Assembly (NCBI RefSeq): GCF_017676345.1
Contig: NZ_JAFFZM010000023.1
Coordinates: 50,505-114,504 of the forward strand
From: Streptomyces smyrnaeus
GTDB lineage: Bacteria > Actinomycetota > Actinomycetes > Streptomycetales > Streptomycetaceae
DNA length: 64,000 nt
Reading direction: 5' to 3'
The notes beneath the pieces were generated by a model. It was given only the letters and a program-made list of their open reading frames with translations, did no database searches and was not told where the DNA came from. Made by a program: the position numbers and the translations under genes. The first letter of the stretch is position 1. Each line of letters begins with the position of its first letter. This document shows positions 17,832-27,172 of the stretch, one piece after another.

Positions 17832-19265
17832 ATGGAGTCCCGTTCCGCGGGGAAAGTGACCGACGACGAGGTTCTGCGTCTGGCTCGCGAGGTGGCTGAT
17901 CGGCTCATGGAATCGGCCGGGGAAGCCGAAGGGAAGGCGGATCTCGCCGACGGTGCCCCCGGCATCGCGCTCGCCCTCCGATATGCCGCCGAAGTCTTCG
18001 GCGACGACCGCTACTTCAAAGCCGGCCGGCTCCAACTGCGCCGCACCGCCGAGGCGAGTGCCGCCGCGCCCTTGCGCGCGCCCGGTCTGTACCTCGGCAC
18101 CGCGGGTGTCGTCTGGGCGGTGACCGAGTACGCCCGAGTGGAGCCGCGCTACCTGCCGACGCTCGCCACGATGACGGACCAACTCGCCCGGCAGACGCTG
18201 GCGATCAAGCTCGACACCGCCGCGGGAAGCGTCGCCTCGCACGACTACGACGTCATCGGGGGCGCGGCCGGCTGGCTCGCCGCGCTCTCCAAGGCGGCGG
18301 GTGTCCTCGGCGGGCGCGCGACGGACGCGGTCAGGGAGGCCACGGACCGCCTGGTCGACTACCTGGTGGAGCTGTCCCGGGACGACGGCGGCAAGCTCAG
18401 GTGGTTCTGCGCGCCCTCCCATTTCCCCAGCATTCCCGGCCCCGACGGACAGCCGACGCCCCTTCCGGGATATGTGAAGAACTTCCCCGACGGCGTCTAC
18501 AACCTGGGATTCGCCCACGGGCCGCCGGGTATTCTCGCGGCCCTCTGCCGTCCCGACGCCGCCCACGCGGTCGGCGGCGCGGCCGGCAGCGCGGGGCAAG
18601 AAGCACGGTCACGCCGAGTACGGCAGGGAGTTCGCGACCTCGCCCGGATGCTCGAATCGCTGCGCATCGACGGTCTCGACCATCCGGCGTGGGCCAACCT
18701 TCTGCTGCCCCACCCGGACACCGGGCGCCCCGACACCGATGCTGAGCAGGTACCGGCCAGGAGCGCGTGGTGCTACGGCCCGCCCGGCATCGCAGCGTCC
18801 CTGCTGCCCGCCTCGGCGGCCTGCGGCGACCCGGAGCCGACCGACCTCGCGGTGGCCACGCTCCTCGGTCTCGAACGCACACCTGCCGACGATCAGCGTC
18901 TCAACTCGCCCACGCTGTGCCACGGGCTGGCGGGGCTGGTGACCATCTACGGCCGCGCCGCCGCACAGACCGGCCTGCCGGACCTGCGGCGCATGCACGA
19001 CGAGTTCCTGTCGCGGATGTGCTCGTACGCGGACCCGGACCACCCCTATCTCTTCCCCGACTACGACCCGTGGGGGCGGCAGGAGCACAACGCCGGCCTG
19101 TTGACCGGTGCGGCCGGAGTCCTGCTCGCCCTTCTGGGCACCGTGTCCGACGCGGCGGCCGAGTGGGACGAGGTGCTGTTCCTGACTCCCAGGCCCCCGA
19201 GCGGGTACGGGCCGGGCGGGAGCGGTGCGGCACCGAACCGGGATCGAGGAGCGGGGGAGACATGA
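17832..19265 (+). CDS. lanC: LanC-like lanthionine cyclase
   Basis: Cyclase of 477 residues that adds Cys thiols to dehydroalanine/dehydrobutyrine. Repeated double-glycine alpha-barrel signatures are visible (DGAPGIALAL, LGTAGVVWA, IGGAAGWLAAL, AHGPPGILAAL, LCHGLAGLV, TGAAGVLLALLG). The zinc ligands are Cys314 (SAWCYGPPG) and Cys363-His364 (TLCHGLAG), at the spacing seen in NisC-type enzymes. Length is somewhat above NisC because of a loop rich in Ala/Gly at about residues 240-260. Its stop overlaps the lanB start (ATGA), so lanC and lanB are translationally coupled. There is no RBS in the normal position other than GAGAGAGGGAA upstream. Confidence 0.94.
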   Translation: MESRSAGKVTDDEVLRLAREVADRLMESAGEAEGKADLADGAPGIALALRYAAEVFGDDRYFKAGRLQLRRTAEASAAAPLRAPGLYLGTAGVVWAVTEYARVEPRYLPTLATMTDQLARQTLAIKLDTAAGSVASHDYDVIGGAAGWLAALSKAAGVLGGRATDAVREATDRLVDYLVELSRDDGGKLRWFCAPSHFPSIPGPDGQPTPLPGYVKNFPDGVYNLGFAHGPPGILAALCRPDAAHAVGGAAGSAGQEARSRRVRQGVRDLARMLESLRIDGLDHPAWANLLLPHPDTGRPDTDAEQVPARSAWCYGPPGIAASLLPASAACGDPEPTDLAVATLLGLERTPADDQRLNSPTLCHGLAGLVTIYGRAAAQTGLPDLRRMHDEFLSRMCSYADPDHPYLFPDYDPWGRQEHNAGLLTGAAGVLLALLGTVSDAAAEWDEVLFLTPRPPSGYGPGGSGAAPNRDRGAGET

Positions 19266-22200
19266 ACGAAAAAGGCGCCGACATCTACCGGGCCTGCGGG
19301 TTCTTCATGCTCAGGGCGCCGGCCCTGCCCGCGCGCCCGATGCTCGAACTGCTCAGATCGCTGCCGATGGCGGATGTCGGCGCCGTGCGTACGGATGCCT
19401 GGCAGGACGATTACGCGGATCAGCTCCTCAAGCTGTGGTGGACCCCGGGCGTGCCGGACGCCGTGCGGGCCGCCTCGCCTCATCTGGCGGACGCCGTCGA
19501 GCGGTTCGACGGCCTCACCGGCAAGAACCGGCGCAAGGCCGTGCGCGGCCTGGGCCGCTACCTGAACCGGATGAGCTTCCGCTCGACACCGTTCGGTCTC
19601 TTCGCGGGCGTGGCCACCGGCGTGTTCGGTGCCGAGCAGCGCACCCGGCTCGGGCACGGCGCCATCGGAAGGGCCCGCGCACGCGCGGACTCCGGGTGGG
19701 TCATGCACCTGGTGAAGCGGCTCGCCTTCGGCGCGGAACGCCCCAGCGAGCTGCGGGTGCGGCGCAACGATCTGCTCCATGTGGCCCGCGGCCGGGTGTG
19801 GCTGTCCACCGCCGAGGGCTATGGGCTCAACGACAGGGCACAACCCGCTCTCCCCGGCGCGAACGGCGGCGAGGGGCGGACCGCGCCCAAGGGGCGACGC
19901 TCCGTCAGCGTGCGGCTGACCGCGCCGATACGGACCGTGCTCGACCTCACCCGAACCCCGACGACGCTCGGCGACCTCACCGCCGCGCTCACCGAGGCCT
20001 ATCCGAACGCCGGTGCCGAGCGGATCACCACGCTGATCGAGGGCCTGTTCGACAGCGACATCCTCATCACCGCCGAGCGCCCCCGGCTGCTCGTCCCGCC
20101 GGCCGGCCGGACGGACCGGGCCGACTCGCTGCTCCGCTCGATGCTGCCGCCCGTCACCGACCCCGCCGTCGCGCGCGCCGTCGACGGTATGGAGGCGGCG
20201 ATCGGCGCATTCAACCAGGGCGAGATCCCGGCACCGGAGCTGCTCAGCACGGCGAGCGCGCCGATGCCCGACGCCATCGGCGGTCATCGGGGCCCGACCC
20301 TCCAGCTCGACTCGGCGCTGAACCTCGACGCGCCGCTGGTCCTTCCCCGGCCGGTGGCCGACCTGGCCGAAGAGGCCGCCCATGTGCTCCTGCGGGTGGG
20401 CGCGGAGGACCGCTACCCGCCGCATCTCAAGGAGTACGCCGACGCGTTCTGCGAACGGTACGGCCACTGCTCCGAGATCCCCCTGCTGGAGGCGCTGACC
20501 CCGGAGACCGGCCTCGGGCCGCCGCGCAGATACCGCTCCCCGGGACGGTCCTACCCGCTGCCCGGCGTCGTCCCGGAGTCCGCGGACGGGCCTCAGGTGC
20601 CGGACGGGTCGTCACGGGAGGCCGTGCTGACCCGGCTGGTCACCGGGGCACTGGCCCGCCGGGAGCTGAGCGTCCAGCTCGACGACCGGCTGTTCGACGA
20701 GCTCGCCGAGGCCTCGGCCGCCGAGGACGACCACCGGCCGCCGATGCCCGTCCTCGATCTGCACCTGGGCCTGCTGCCACCGGGGCCCGGTCGTGATCAA
20801 TGGCGCGGTGTCTGCGGTACCGCCGGGGTGGGGATGGGCGGTCGGACCTTCTCCCGTTTCCACGATCTCCTCGACGACGGGACCCGGGCGTCGCTGCGGG
20901 AGCTGGCCGCCGCCGAGGAACAGCGGCAGGGCGACGCCGTCTGCGCCGAGCTGTCCTCCCTCCCGCAGGACGCCCGGTCCATCAACGTCCTGATCCGCCC
21001 CACCACGCACACGTGGGAACTGCCGGTCAACGTCACGCCGGGCCGGGACGAGAGCCATGTGATCCGGCTGGACGACGTCCTCGTCGGCGTGGCCGACGGA
21101 AAGCTCTATCTGCGCAGCCGCACCCTGGGCCGGCGGCTGCACGTCACCGACCGCACGATGCTCACCTGGGCGGGCGCGCCGGACCCGTGCCGGTTCCTGC
21201 TGGAGGTCTCCGAGTCCCTCTCCAGCACGGTCTCGTGGTTCAGCTGGGAAGGCCTGATCTGGACGATGCCGTTCCTGCCCCGCGTCGAGCGGGGCAACCT
21301 GGTGCTGCGCCGGGCGCGGTGGCGGCTGCGCCCGGGCGAGCTCACGCCGTCCGGCAGCCCCTCCGACGGCGACGGCGGCGACGGACTGGCCGGGTTCGCC
21401 GACGCCGTCGGCGCCTGGGCCGAGAGGTGGATGGTGCCCCGCCTGGTCAACATCGCCAGCAACGACAACACGCTGCTGCTCGACCTCACCAGCGCTCCTT
21501 CCCTGCGTGAGCTGCGCGACAGCCTGGAACAGGCTCCGGAGGACGGGATCGTCCTGGAGGAGGTCCTGCCCGCGCCCGACGAGGGCTTCCTGCGGGACGC
21601 CGCCGGTGAGGCGTACGCCTCCGAGATCGTGGTTCCCCTCGTACGGACCAGTGAGGACCCGGGCCCGGTGGCCCGGCATGTGCGGCCCCGCCCGGTCCGC
21701 GACACCGCCGAGGATCCCGGGGCACGGATCAAGCGGGTCGGCAGCGACTGGCTCGCCGTGAAGCTCTACGCCGAGCCGGACGCGCACGACGCGCTGCTGG
21801 GCGTGGGCCTGGCCGGGCTCGCCGGGCGACTGTCCGAACAGTACGGCGTGGCCGCCCCGTTCTTCCTGCGCTACGGCGATCCGGCCCCCCATCTGCGGGT
21901 GCGGTTCTTCGTGCCCGATCAGGCCGCGCGCGCGGATGTCCTGCGCGAGGTGACCGCCTGGGCCTACGACCTCGCCCAGGGCGGACACATCTCGGACCAC
22001 ACCTTCGTCAGCTATCAGCGAGAGGTCGAGCGGTACGGCGGGCCCGAACTGATCGCCGACGTCGAGGAATGGTTCCGGCAGGACAGCGCGGCCGTCGTCC
22101 AGCTTCTTGGGCACCTGCGCCGCTCGGCCACCGGTCTGCCGGGGCTGCCGGACCTCGGCATGGACGCGTCCCAGGAACGTGCCGCGCTGGTCACCCTCAC

Positions 22201-22579
22201 CGTCGACCGGCTGTGCGCCTCCCTGATCCCCGAACCCGAGGCCCGCCACGCCCTCGCCCGCATCGCGGCGTCGCGCAACTCCGGCGGCGGTCTGTACCGG
22301 ACGGCCGGGCGCAGCCTGTGGACCGCACGCGCGGAAGACGGCCCGGCCCGTGAACTGCTCGACCGAACCACCGCCGTGTGGCGACCGGCCGCGGAGCGGC
22401 TCACCCGCCGGATGGCCGAGCTGGAGGGGAGAGGCGAACTCCAGGCGGACCGCGGCGACATCGTCCTGGCCCTGCTGCACATGCACTGCAACCGCATGGG
22501 GTTGCGTCCCACCGAGGAGGCGATCTCCTACGGGGTGTGGCGACGCCTCCTCGACCGGGCCGCGCACGCCTCCCGCTGA
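19262..22579 (+). CDS. lanB: LanB lanthipeptide dehydratase (full length)
   Basis: Dehydratase of 1105 residues combining the large glutamylation domain and the small elimination domain in one chain. The N-terminal domain has the typical NRMSFRSTPFGLFAGV segment (about residues 100-115). The C-terminal SpaB_C-type elimination domain has WLAVKLYAEPDAHDALL followed by FFLRYGDPAPHLRVRFF (about residues 830-880). LanB enzymes use glutamyl-tRNA to activate Ser/Thr of the precursor. As a fused protein it can act alone with LanA and LanC. No transporter, protease, methyltransferase or regulator follows it, so export and leader removal must be supplied from elsewhere. Confidence 0.95.
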   Translation: MNEKGADIYRACGFFMLRAPALPARPMLELLRSLPMADVGAVRTDAWQDDYADQLLKLWWTPGVPDAVRAASPHLADAVERFDGLTGKNRRKAVRGLGRYLNRMSFRSTPFGLFAGVATGVFGAEQRTRLGHGAIGRARARADSGWVMHLVKRLAFGAERPSELRVRRNDLLHVARGRVWLSTAEGYGLNDRAQPALPGANGGEGRTAPKGRRSVSVRLTAPIRTVLDLTRTPTTLGDLTAALTEAYPNAGAERITTLIEGLFDSDILITAERPRLLVPPAGRTDRADSLLRSMLPPVTDPAVARAVDGMEAAIGAFNQGEIPAPELLSTASAPMPDAIGGHRGPTLQLDSALNLDAPLVLPRPVADLAEEAAHVLLRVGAEDRYPPHLKEYADAFCERYGHCSEIPLLEALTPETGLGPPRRYRSPGRSYPLPGVVPESADGPQVPDGSSREAVLTRLVTGALARRELSVQLDDRLFDELAEASAAEDDHRPPMPVLDLHLGLLPPGPGRDQWRGVCGTAGVGMGGRTFSRFHDLLDDGTRASLRELAAAEEQRQGDAVCAELSSLPQDARSINVLIRPTTHTWELPVNVTPGRDESHVIRLDDVLVGVADGKLYLRSRTLGRRLHVTDRTMLTWAGAPDPCRFLLEVSESLSSTVSWFSWEGLIWTMPFLPRVERGNLVLRRARWRLRPGELTPSGSPSDGDGGDGLAGFADAVGAWAERWMVPRLVNIASNDNTLLLDLTSAPSLRELRDSLEQAPEDGIVLEEVLPAPDEGFLRDAAGEAYASEIVVPLVRTSEDPGPVARHVRPRPVRDTAEDPGARIKRVGSDWLAVKLYAEPDAHDALLGVGLAGLAGRLSEQYGVAAPFFLRYGDPAPHLRVRFFVPDQAARADVLREVTAWAYDLAQGGHISDHTFVSYQREVERYGGPELIADVEEWFRQDSAAVVQLLGHLRRSATGLPGLPDLGMDASQERAALVTLTVDRLCASLIPEPEARHALARIAASRNSGGGLYRTAGRSLWTARAEDGPARELLDRTTAVWRPAAERLTRRMAELEGRGELQADRGDIVLALLHMHCNRMGLRPTEEAISYGVWRRLLDRAAHASR

Positions 22580-22611
22580 GCCGCCGATCCGGACACCGCA
22601 CCGCGTCCCTC

Positions 22612-22632
22612 GCACCGCGCGGATCGCGGTGC
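22612..22632 (+). terminator. Terminator of the lanthipeptide operon
   Basis: GCACCGCG and CGCGGTGC form an 8-bp perfect stem with a 5-nt loop, 33 nt after the lanB stop. Confidence 0.55.
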
Positions 22633-22755
22633 AGCAGGCTCCGGGAACTGTTCGTGCTGCGCCGGGGGGCTCGTGCGGCGTTTTGAGAAGTCGACTCGTG
22701 CGGAGCAGGCGGGCATGCGGCTCGACGGCGAGGAGATCCGGGCGCCCTGGCACTG

Positions 22756-22781
22756 GCGGGTCCCCTTCGGGGGACACCCGC
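22756..22781 (-). terminator. Terminator with UUCG tetraloop for the lipoprotein gene
   Basis: GCGGG-TCCCC / GGGGA-(CA)-CCCGC closes on TTCG: a ten-pair stem with a two-base bulge and a C(TTCG)G loop, 20 nt beyond the stop of the minus-strand lipoprotein gene. Confidence 0.6.
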
Positions 22782-22801
22782 TGCTCATCCGGTTGCTGCA
22801 G

Positions 22802-23569
22802 TCACTTGCCGGCGCCGACGGGGCCGACCGTGACCGGGGGTGTGGGGCTGTCGGAGACCGGCAGATTGATGCTGGTCGGCAGGGTCTGGGACTGGGTCTC
22901 GTTGGGCGGGGTGACGACGAGGCTGGTGACGGTCACACCGCTGCCGCCGGTGTCGTTGCGCGGGTAGTGAAGGGTGAAGCGGGTCGTCTGGCCGGGCTGG
23001 AGGGTGACCGTCGGGGGTGCGGTGTTGTTGCGGGCGGCGTTGAACGAGCCCGCGTTGCTCTTGAGGTCGACCCCCGGGAAGCCCCGCAGGGTGCAGGTGG
23101 CGGAGCTGGTGTTCCTGAGGTTCACCAGAAGGGTGCCCTCGGCCATGCCGCTCGAGGTGCTCATCGCGAGCCCGGGGGTCTTGCAGAAGCCGGAGTCGGC
23201 CGCCCCGCCCCCGGAGCCTCCTCCCGTCGTCCCTGCGGAGCCCTCGTTCTTGTCGTCCGACGACGCGGGCGGCGCGTCGTCGTCCTTGGCGCCGCCGCCG
23301 CGCGGATCGGACGACGACGAGGGGGACGCGCTCCGCTTCTTCGACGAGTCCTTGGGGGAGTCGGCGGGCGCGGGTGCCGCTTCCCCGGCCACCTTCTTGG
23401 GGGCGGAGGACCCCGACCCCTCACTCCCGCAGCCGGTCAGCAGCACTGCGGCAGCCCCCACCGCGGCAACCGCTGCCAGGCGTGCGCTCCCATCGACGCG
23501 CCGCCGCCCGGAGGCTGCTGGTTCGGCCCGTCCGCTTGTCCGCGCCGCGTGCTGCTGCTGTTCTCTCAC
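22802..23569 (-). CDS. DUF4232 lipoprotein
   Basis: Secreted lipoprotein of 255 residues. The N-terminal signal has basic residues, a hydrophobic core (LAAVAAVGAAAVLL) and a lipobox LLTGC, with Cys predicted as the lipidated residue. A long Ser/Gly/Lys/Asp-rich linker follows, then a DUF4232 domain (about residues 135-255) with two Cys (FCKTPGLAMS, ATCTLRGFPGVDL) likely forming a disulfide, and the GQTTRFTLHYPRND pattern. GTG 23569 is chosen for AGGAA 9 nt upstream. DUF4232 lipoproteins are abundant in Streptomyces and of unknown function. It converges with lanB but shows no sign of involvement. Confidence 0.87.
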   Translation of the reverse strand: MREQQQHAARTSGRAEPAASGRRRVDGSARLAAVAAVGAAAVLLTGCGSEGSGSSAPKKVAGEAAPAPADSPKDSSKKRSASPSSSSDPRGGGAKDDDAPPASSDDKNEGSAGTTGGGSGGGAADSGFCKTPGLAMSTSSGMAEGTLLVNLRNTSSATCTLRGFPGVDLKSNAGSFNAARNNTAPPTVTLQPGQTTRFTLHYPRNDTGGSGVTVTSLVVTPPNETQSQTLPTSINLPVSDSPTPPVTVGPVGAGK

Positions 23570-23787
23570 TGTCGTCACTTCCTGATCATTCCGCGCGAAA
23601 GTCCCCTTGATACGGACAGCCGAGCCCCCTCCGCCCGGCTCTTCCGTTGTACACAGTCTGATGATGGGCACGACAGGAAAGTTCATCACGGGTCTGCGTC
23701 TTGCGAACCGCCACCGCTTCTTTCCAACCGCCGCCGCGCGGCGGCCCGTGCGCCCGGGCCGGCAAAGCGGCCGCCGGACAGCGCGGG

Positions 23788-24168
23788 TCACAGGGCAGGG
23801 TGGATGGCGCTTCGCGTGGGGCGCCGCGTTCCGAAGTGGTGCACACCGGAGCGGTGCGCGGGGGCGGCGTCCGCCGTCACGCCCACCGGTCCGGTGCTCT
23901 CCTGCGGCCCGGCCAGGGCCCGCCCCCGGCTCTCGGCGGTCTCCTCGCCCTCCGGCGCCGTGCTCTGGGCGAGGTAGGTGCGCCAGGTGCCGGTCCCCAG
24001 CACGACGCCGATGGCGAGTGCGAGGGCGGCAAGCACGTCGGAGGCCTGAACGCCGGGGCGGCGACGACCTTCGGCGGGCCGCCGCTCGTCCTCATCATGG
24101 TCCGCGGCTGCGCCGTCGTGGCGGGTCCACCACCGTCGCCTCGTGTCCGGGTCGCGGGGCTCGTCCAC
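23788..24168 (-). CDS. Small single-pass membrane protein, hypothetical
   Basis: Reading frame of 126 residues: charged N-terminus (EPRDPDTRRRWW...DEDERRPAEGRRR), one hydrophobic helix at about residues 43-62 (VLAALALAIGVVLGTGTW) and a variable tail ending in Arg/His-rich sequence. GTG 24168 has AGGTGAG upstream. I do not recognise the family. It could be a real small membrane protein or a chance frame; the helix plus flanking charges argue for the former. It is separate from the lipoprotein gene by 218 nt. Confidence 0.45.
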   Translation of the reverse strand: MDEPRDPDTRRRWWTRHDGAAADHDEDERRPAEGRRRPGVQASDVLAALALAIGVVLGTGTWRTYLAQSTAPEGEETAESRGRALAGPQESTGPVGVTADAAPAHRSGVHHFGTRRPTRSAIHPAL

Positions 24169-24715
24169 TGCTCTCACCTGCCCTCGTCGCTGCTTGTCGC
24201 CGGTCGGTCGCCGTCCCGTCCGTCTGTGTCCGACCACCGCGCCGCACCGGCCCGTCCCCACGTGTGATGCCGTACCCGGCGCAAAAGTTCACGGCTGTCT
24301 CCTCGCTGTTCCCCGGCCGGGCCGCCTGGTGGGTCACCCGCGCTCACCGACCAGGCCGTGGCGCTCCGCCGCGCTCCGACAACCCTTTGCGTCCGTTTAT
24401 GTGACTGATCAACTCCGGCGCCGGGGGAGGATTCCGACGGCGACCGGGCAAGAGCGGAATCTGGGCATTTGATCCGACCGTCGGTAACCGTCCGACTGGC
24501 ACTCAGGGCCACCAACACCGCTTGTTTACATGGCAGTTGTCTCAGGGGTCACGAATGTGCAACGGAACGGGCCATCGGATGCGGGGGGTTGATCGGGAGT
24601 GCCACCATCAACGCTCAACGCGGCCGGGACGATCATTGGCGAACGCACATCCCATGACGCCCGCTGGTTCCGGAGCGCCTCAGTGAACTCCCTCCCCACC
24701 TGTTGGGACTACTCC
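24169..24715. other. Intergenic region upstream of the BCCT transporter gene
   Basis: About 550 nt with no convincing gene. It contains a short inverted repeat GTTGAT/ATCAAC (24588-24593 and 24607-24612) and several AT-richer stretches (24520-24545), likely promoter area for the transporter. An in-frame GTG at 24683 with GGAG 7 nt upstream is an alternative start for it. Confidence 0.5.
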
Positions 24716-26404
24716 ATGCTGGACAAGCTGCAACGCAGGCTGGGTCTCCGTACCGACTCGGTCATCTTCTTCACCTCCGCGGCCCTGACGATCCTCTTCG
24801 TCCTCACCACCATCTCGCTGACCGACCAGGTCGACAGCGTCTTCACCACCGCCTCGGACTGGATCCTCAAGAATCTGGGCTGGTTCTACATCCTGGGCGT
24901 CACCTCGTTCGTGATCTTCCTGATCTGGATCGCGCTCAGCCGCTACGGGCATGTGCGGCTGGGAGGGCAGAACACCCGGCCGGAATACAGCAACGGCGCC
25001 TGGTTCGCGATGCTCTTCGCCGCCGGGATCGGCACCATCCTGATGTTCTGGGGGGTCGCCGAGCCGATCAGCCACTTCGCCAAACCGCCCGAGCAGGGCG
25101 TCGAGCCGGAGTCGGCCCACGCAGCCGAGCGGGCGATGGCCTTCGCGCTCTACCACTTCGGCCTGCACACCTGGGCCATCTTCTGCCTCCCGGCGCTGGC
25201 CTTCGCCTACTTCGTCTACCAGCGGGGGCTGCCGTTCCGGCTGAGCTCGGTCCTGCATCCGCTGCTGGGCGACCGGATCAACGGGCCGATCGGCAAGAGC
25301 GTCGATGTCACCGCCGTGGTCGGCACCCTCTTCGGGGTCTCGGTCTCCATCGGGCTGGGCACCCTGCAGATCAACAGCGGGCTGAACGAACTCTTCGGCG
25401 TCCCGGAGAACAAGCTCGTCCAGGTGGTGCTGATCGCCGTGGTCACGGCGATCGCCACCGCCTCGGTGATGAGCGGCCTAGACAAGGGCATCAAGATCCT
25501 GTCCAACATCAACATCCTGATGGCCATCGGCCTGCTGATCTTCGTCCTCCTCGCCGGTCCCACGCTCTTCATGGCCAAGGGCATCGTCGAGACGACCGGG
25601 ACCTATGTGAGCTCCGTGGTGCCGCTGTCGTTCTGGAACGACACCTTCGCCGACAGCGGCTGGCAGGGCAGCTGGACGGTCTTCTACTGGGCCTGGACCA
25701 TCACCTGGTCGCCGTTCGTCGGCATCTTCATCGCCCGTATCTCCAAGGGGCGCACGATCCGCGAGTTCGTCCTCGGCGTGCTGGCGCTGCCCACCGCCTT
25801 CACCGTGATCTGGTTCAGCATCTTCGGCATGGGCTCGTTCGACATCGAGATGAACGGCTCGGGCGGACTGGTCAAGGCCGTCGTGGACGAAGGGGATGTC
25901 CCCGGCGCGCTCTTCGCCTTCCTGGAGAACTACCCGGCGGCCACCCTCGTCTCGGCGCTGTCGGTGCTGATCGTGGTCATCTTCTTCACCACCTCCTCCG
26001 ACTCCGCCGCCATGGTGGTCGACATGCTCTGTGAGCGGGTGGACGACAAGCTGCCCAGCCCCACCCGGCAGCGTGTCTTCTGGGCCGTCACCCAGGGCGT
26101 GGTCGCGGGCACCCTGCTGGCGGCCACCGGCAAGGGAGGGCTGGACGCCCTGCAGCAGGTCATCACGGTCATCGGGCTGCCGTTCTTCGTGATCGCCTTC
26201 GTGATGATGTTCTCCCTGCTCCGGGCATTGAAGTCGGACTACCCGGAGTTGGGCCGCAATCCGCTGACCAAGCAACTGGAGGCGCGGGGCGGCACGGCGG
26301 CCGGGCCGGAGGCGACTGCCGAGCCGGAGGCGCTGATCGACCCCGAGACGCCGACCGAGCCGGAGGCGCCGGCCGCCGGGGCGGTGAAGGACCCGGTCGG
26401 CTGA
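24716..26404 (+). CDS. BCCT family betaine/choline/carnitine transporter
   Basis: Integral membrane protein of about 562 residues with twelve predicted helices. The BCCT signature occurs as FYWAWTITWSPFVGIFIARISKGRTIREFV (helix 8 region), and MLFAAGIGTILMFWGVAEPISHF carries the G-x-G-type substrate site near helix 3. Family members take up glycine betaine, choline or proline betaine with Na+ or H+ during osmotic stress. The C-terminal ~40 residues are a Pro/Glu/Ala repeat (PEATAEPEALIDPETPTEPEAPA), a probable cytoplasmic osmosensing or disordered tail. ATG 24716 was chosen; GTG 24683 would add 11 residues. It ends at a very strong hairpin. Confidence 0.94.
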   Translation: MLDKLQRRLGLRTDSVIFFTSAALTILFVLTTISLTDQVDSVFTTASDWILKNLGWFYILGVTSFVIFLIWIALSRYGHVRLGGQNTRPEYSNGAWFAMLFAAGIGTILMFWGVAEPISHFAKPPEQGVEPESAHAAERAMAFALYHFGLHTWAIFCLPALAFAYFVYQRGLPFRLSSVLHPLLGDRINGPIGKSVDVTAVVGTLFGVSVSIGLGTLQINSGLNELFGVPENKLVQVVLIAVVTAIATASVMSGLDKGIKILSNINILMAIGLLIFVLLAGPTLFMAKGIVETTGTYVSSVVPLSFWNDTFADSGWQGSWTVFYWAWTITWSPFVGIFIARISKGRTIREFVLGVLALPTAFTVIWFSIFGMGSFDIEMNGSGGLVKAVVDEGDVPGALFAFLENYPAATLVSALSVLIVVIFFTTSSDSAAMVVDMLCERVDDKLPSPTRQRVFWAVTQGVVAGTLLAATGKGGLDALQQVITVIGLPFFVIAFVMMFSLLRALKSDYPELGRNPLTKQLEARGGTAAGPEATAEPEALIDPETPTEPEAPAAGAVKDPVG

Positions 26405-26455
26405 GCCCGCATCGTCCGCCCGCCGGGGAGGGCTCACCGTCCGACCGGCCCGCTT

Positions 26456-26496
26456 CAGCTGCTGGTGACCGCGACCACCGCGGTCACCAGCAGCTG
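26456..26496. terminator. Bidirectional terminator, 18-bp perfect stem
   Basis: Arms of 18 bp (26456-26473 and 26479-26496, beginning CAGCTGCTGGTGACC) pair perfectly around ACCAC. It lies between the convergent BCCT and VOC genes and is one of the strongest hairpins in the window. Confidence 0.85.
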
Positions 26497-26535
26497 TTGC
26501 GTTTCCTGGTGGCCCGCAGGCCAGGGCGGGTCGCC

Positions 26536-27027
26536 TCAGTGCGGCCGGCGCCCTTCGTGCGTGTCTTCGGCGGCCGGCTGCGGCGAAGGCGGGGTGCGGC
26601 CGAAGACCCACGGGGCCAGGACGACGTGCCAGCCGTCCGGATCCTCGAAGAGGGTTGCTCCGCGGTCGGGCCAGTAGGGGTTGGCGGCGGGGACGGGGCG
26701 GTGGCCGCGGGAGCGCAACCGGGCCACCGCGCGGTCGTGGGCCGCCTGGTCCTCCAGATAGAGGACCAGTTGGTTCTCGGGGTGCGGGGCGGGGACGTGG
26801 GGCGGGTCGCCGTGCTGGGTCAGCTCCATGTGGACGGGGGTGCCGGGGAGGCCCAGGACGATTCCGTCGTAGCCCGCGTGGTCACGCCACTCGGCGAGGA
26901 CGGGCAGGCCGAGGTCGTCGCGGTAGAAGGCGCGGACGGCGTCGAAGTGGGCGGTCGGGCGGGCGAAGCGCACCGCGCCCACGGACAGGTGCTCGGGCCA
27001 GGCGTGCGGGAGGGGGCTGCTGCTCAT
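26536..27027 (-). CDS. VOC (glyoxalase/bleomycin resistance-like) protein
   Basis: Protein of 163 residues with two beta-alpha-beta-beta-beta modules of the vicinal oxygen chelate fold. Segments include FYRDDLGLPVLAEWRDHAGYDGIVLGLPGTPVHMELTQ and NPYWPDRGATLFEDPDGWHVVLAPW. His/Glu metal-ligand candidates are present (HMELTQ, DPDGWHVVL). VOC proteins include glyoxalases, dioxygenases and drug-binding proteins; the function here is unknown. It diverges from the MFS/ArsR operon, sharing a 145-nt control region, so the ArsR regulator may also control it. Confidence 0.85.
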   Translation of the reverse strand: MSSSPLPHAWPEHLSVGAVRFARPTAHFDAVRAFYRDDLGLPVLAEWRDHAGYDGIVLGLPGTPVHMELTQHGDPPHVPAPHPENQLVLYLEDQAAHDRAVARLRSRGHRPVPAANPYWPDRGATLFEDPDGWHVVLAPWVFGRTPPSPQPAAEDTHEGRRPH

Positions 27028-27126
27028 GGGGTGACGGTGGCACGGACGGGGGCGCTGTTCCTCGGTCGCAGGGCGGAGGAGGGCTCCGTCCTTGGAAGCA
27101 GGACGGGCTGCTCCCGGCCCAACCTC

Positions 27127-27140
27127 CAAAGAAGTGTTTG
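27127..27140. promoter_or_regulatory. Dyad overlapping the MFS promoter -35
   Basis: CAAA-GAAGTG-TTTG forms an inverted repeat whose right arm overlaps the -35 hexamer at 27138. This is a candidate site for the ArsR-like regulator encoded downstream and could also influence the divergent VOC gene. Confidence 0.35.
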
Positions 27141-27166
27141 ACGGTTGGGGTCGTTTGCCGCACACT
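27138..27166 (+). promoter_or_regulatory. Promoter of the MFS/ArsR operon, leaderless
   Basis: TTGACG (27138-27143), a 17-nt spacer and CACACT (27161-27166). The GTG start codon of the MFS gene begins only 6 nt beyond the -10 box, so the transcript should be leaderless. This agrees with the absence of any Shine-Dalgarno sequence. Confidence 0.55.
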
Positions 27167-27172
27167 CACTGC

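Noticed and set aside
20612..22777. 721-codon minus-strand frame under lanB
   Set aside because: Antisense shadow with random composition; lanB on the plus strand has full family motifs.
22673..22800. Small protein fragment VRRFEKSTRAEQAGMRLDGEEIRAPWHW after lanB
   Set aside because: No RBS, no family match, and the frame runs into the antisense of the lipoprotein gene; insufficient support for a leaderless RiPP component.
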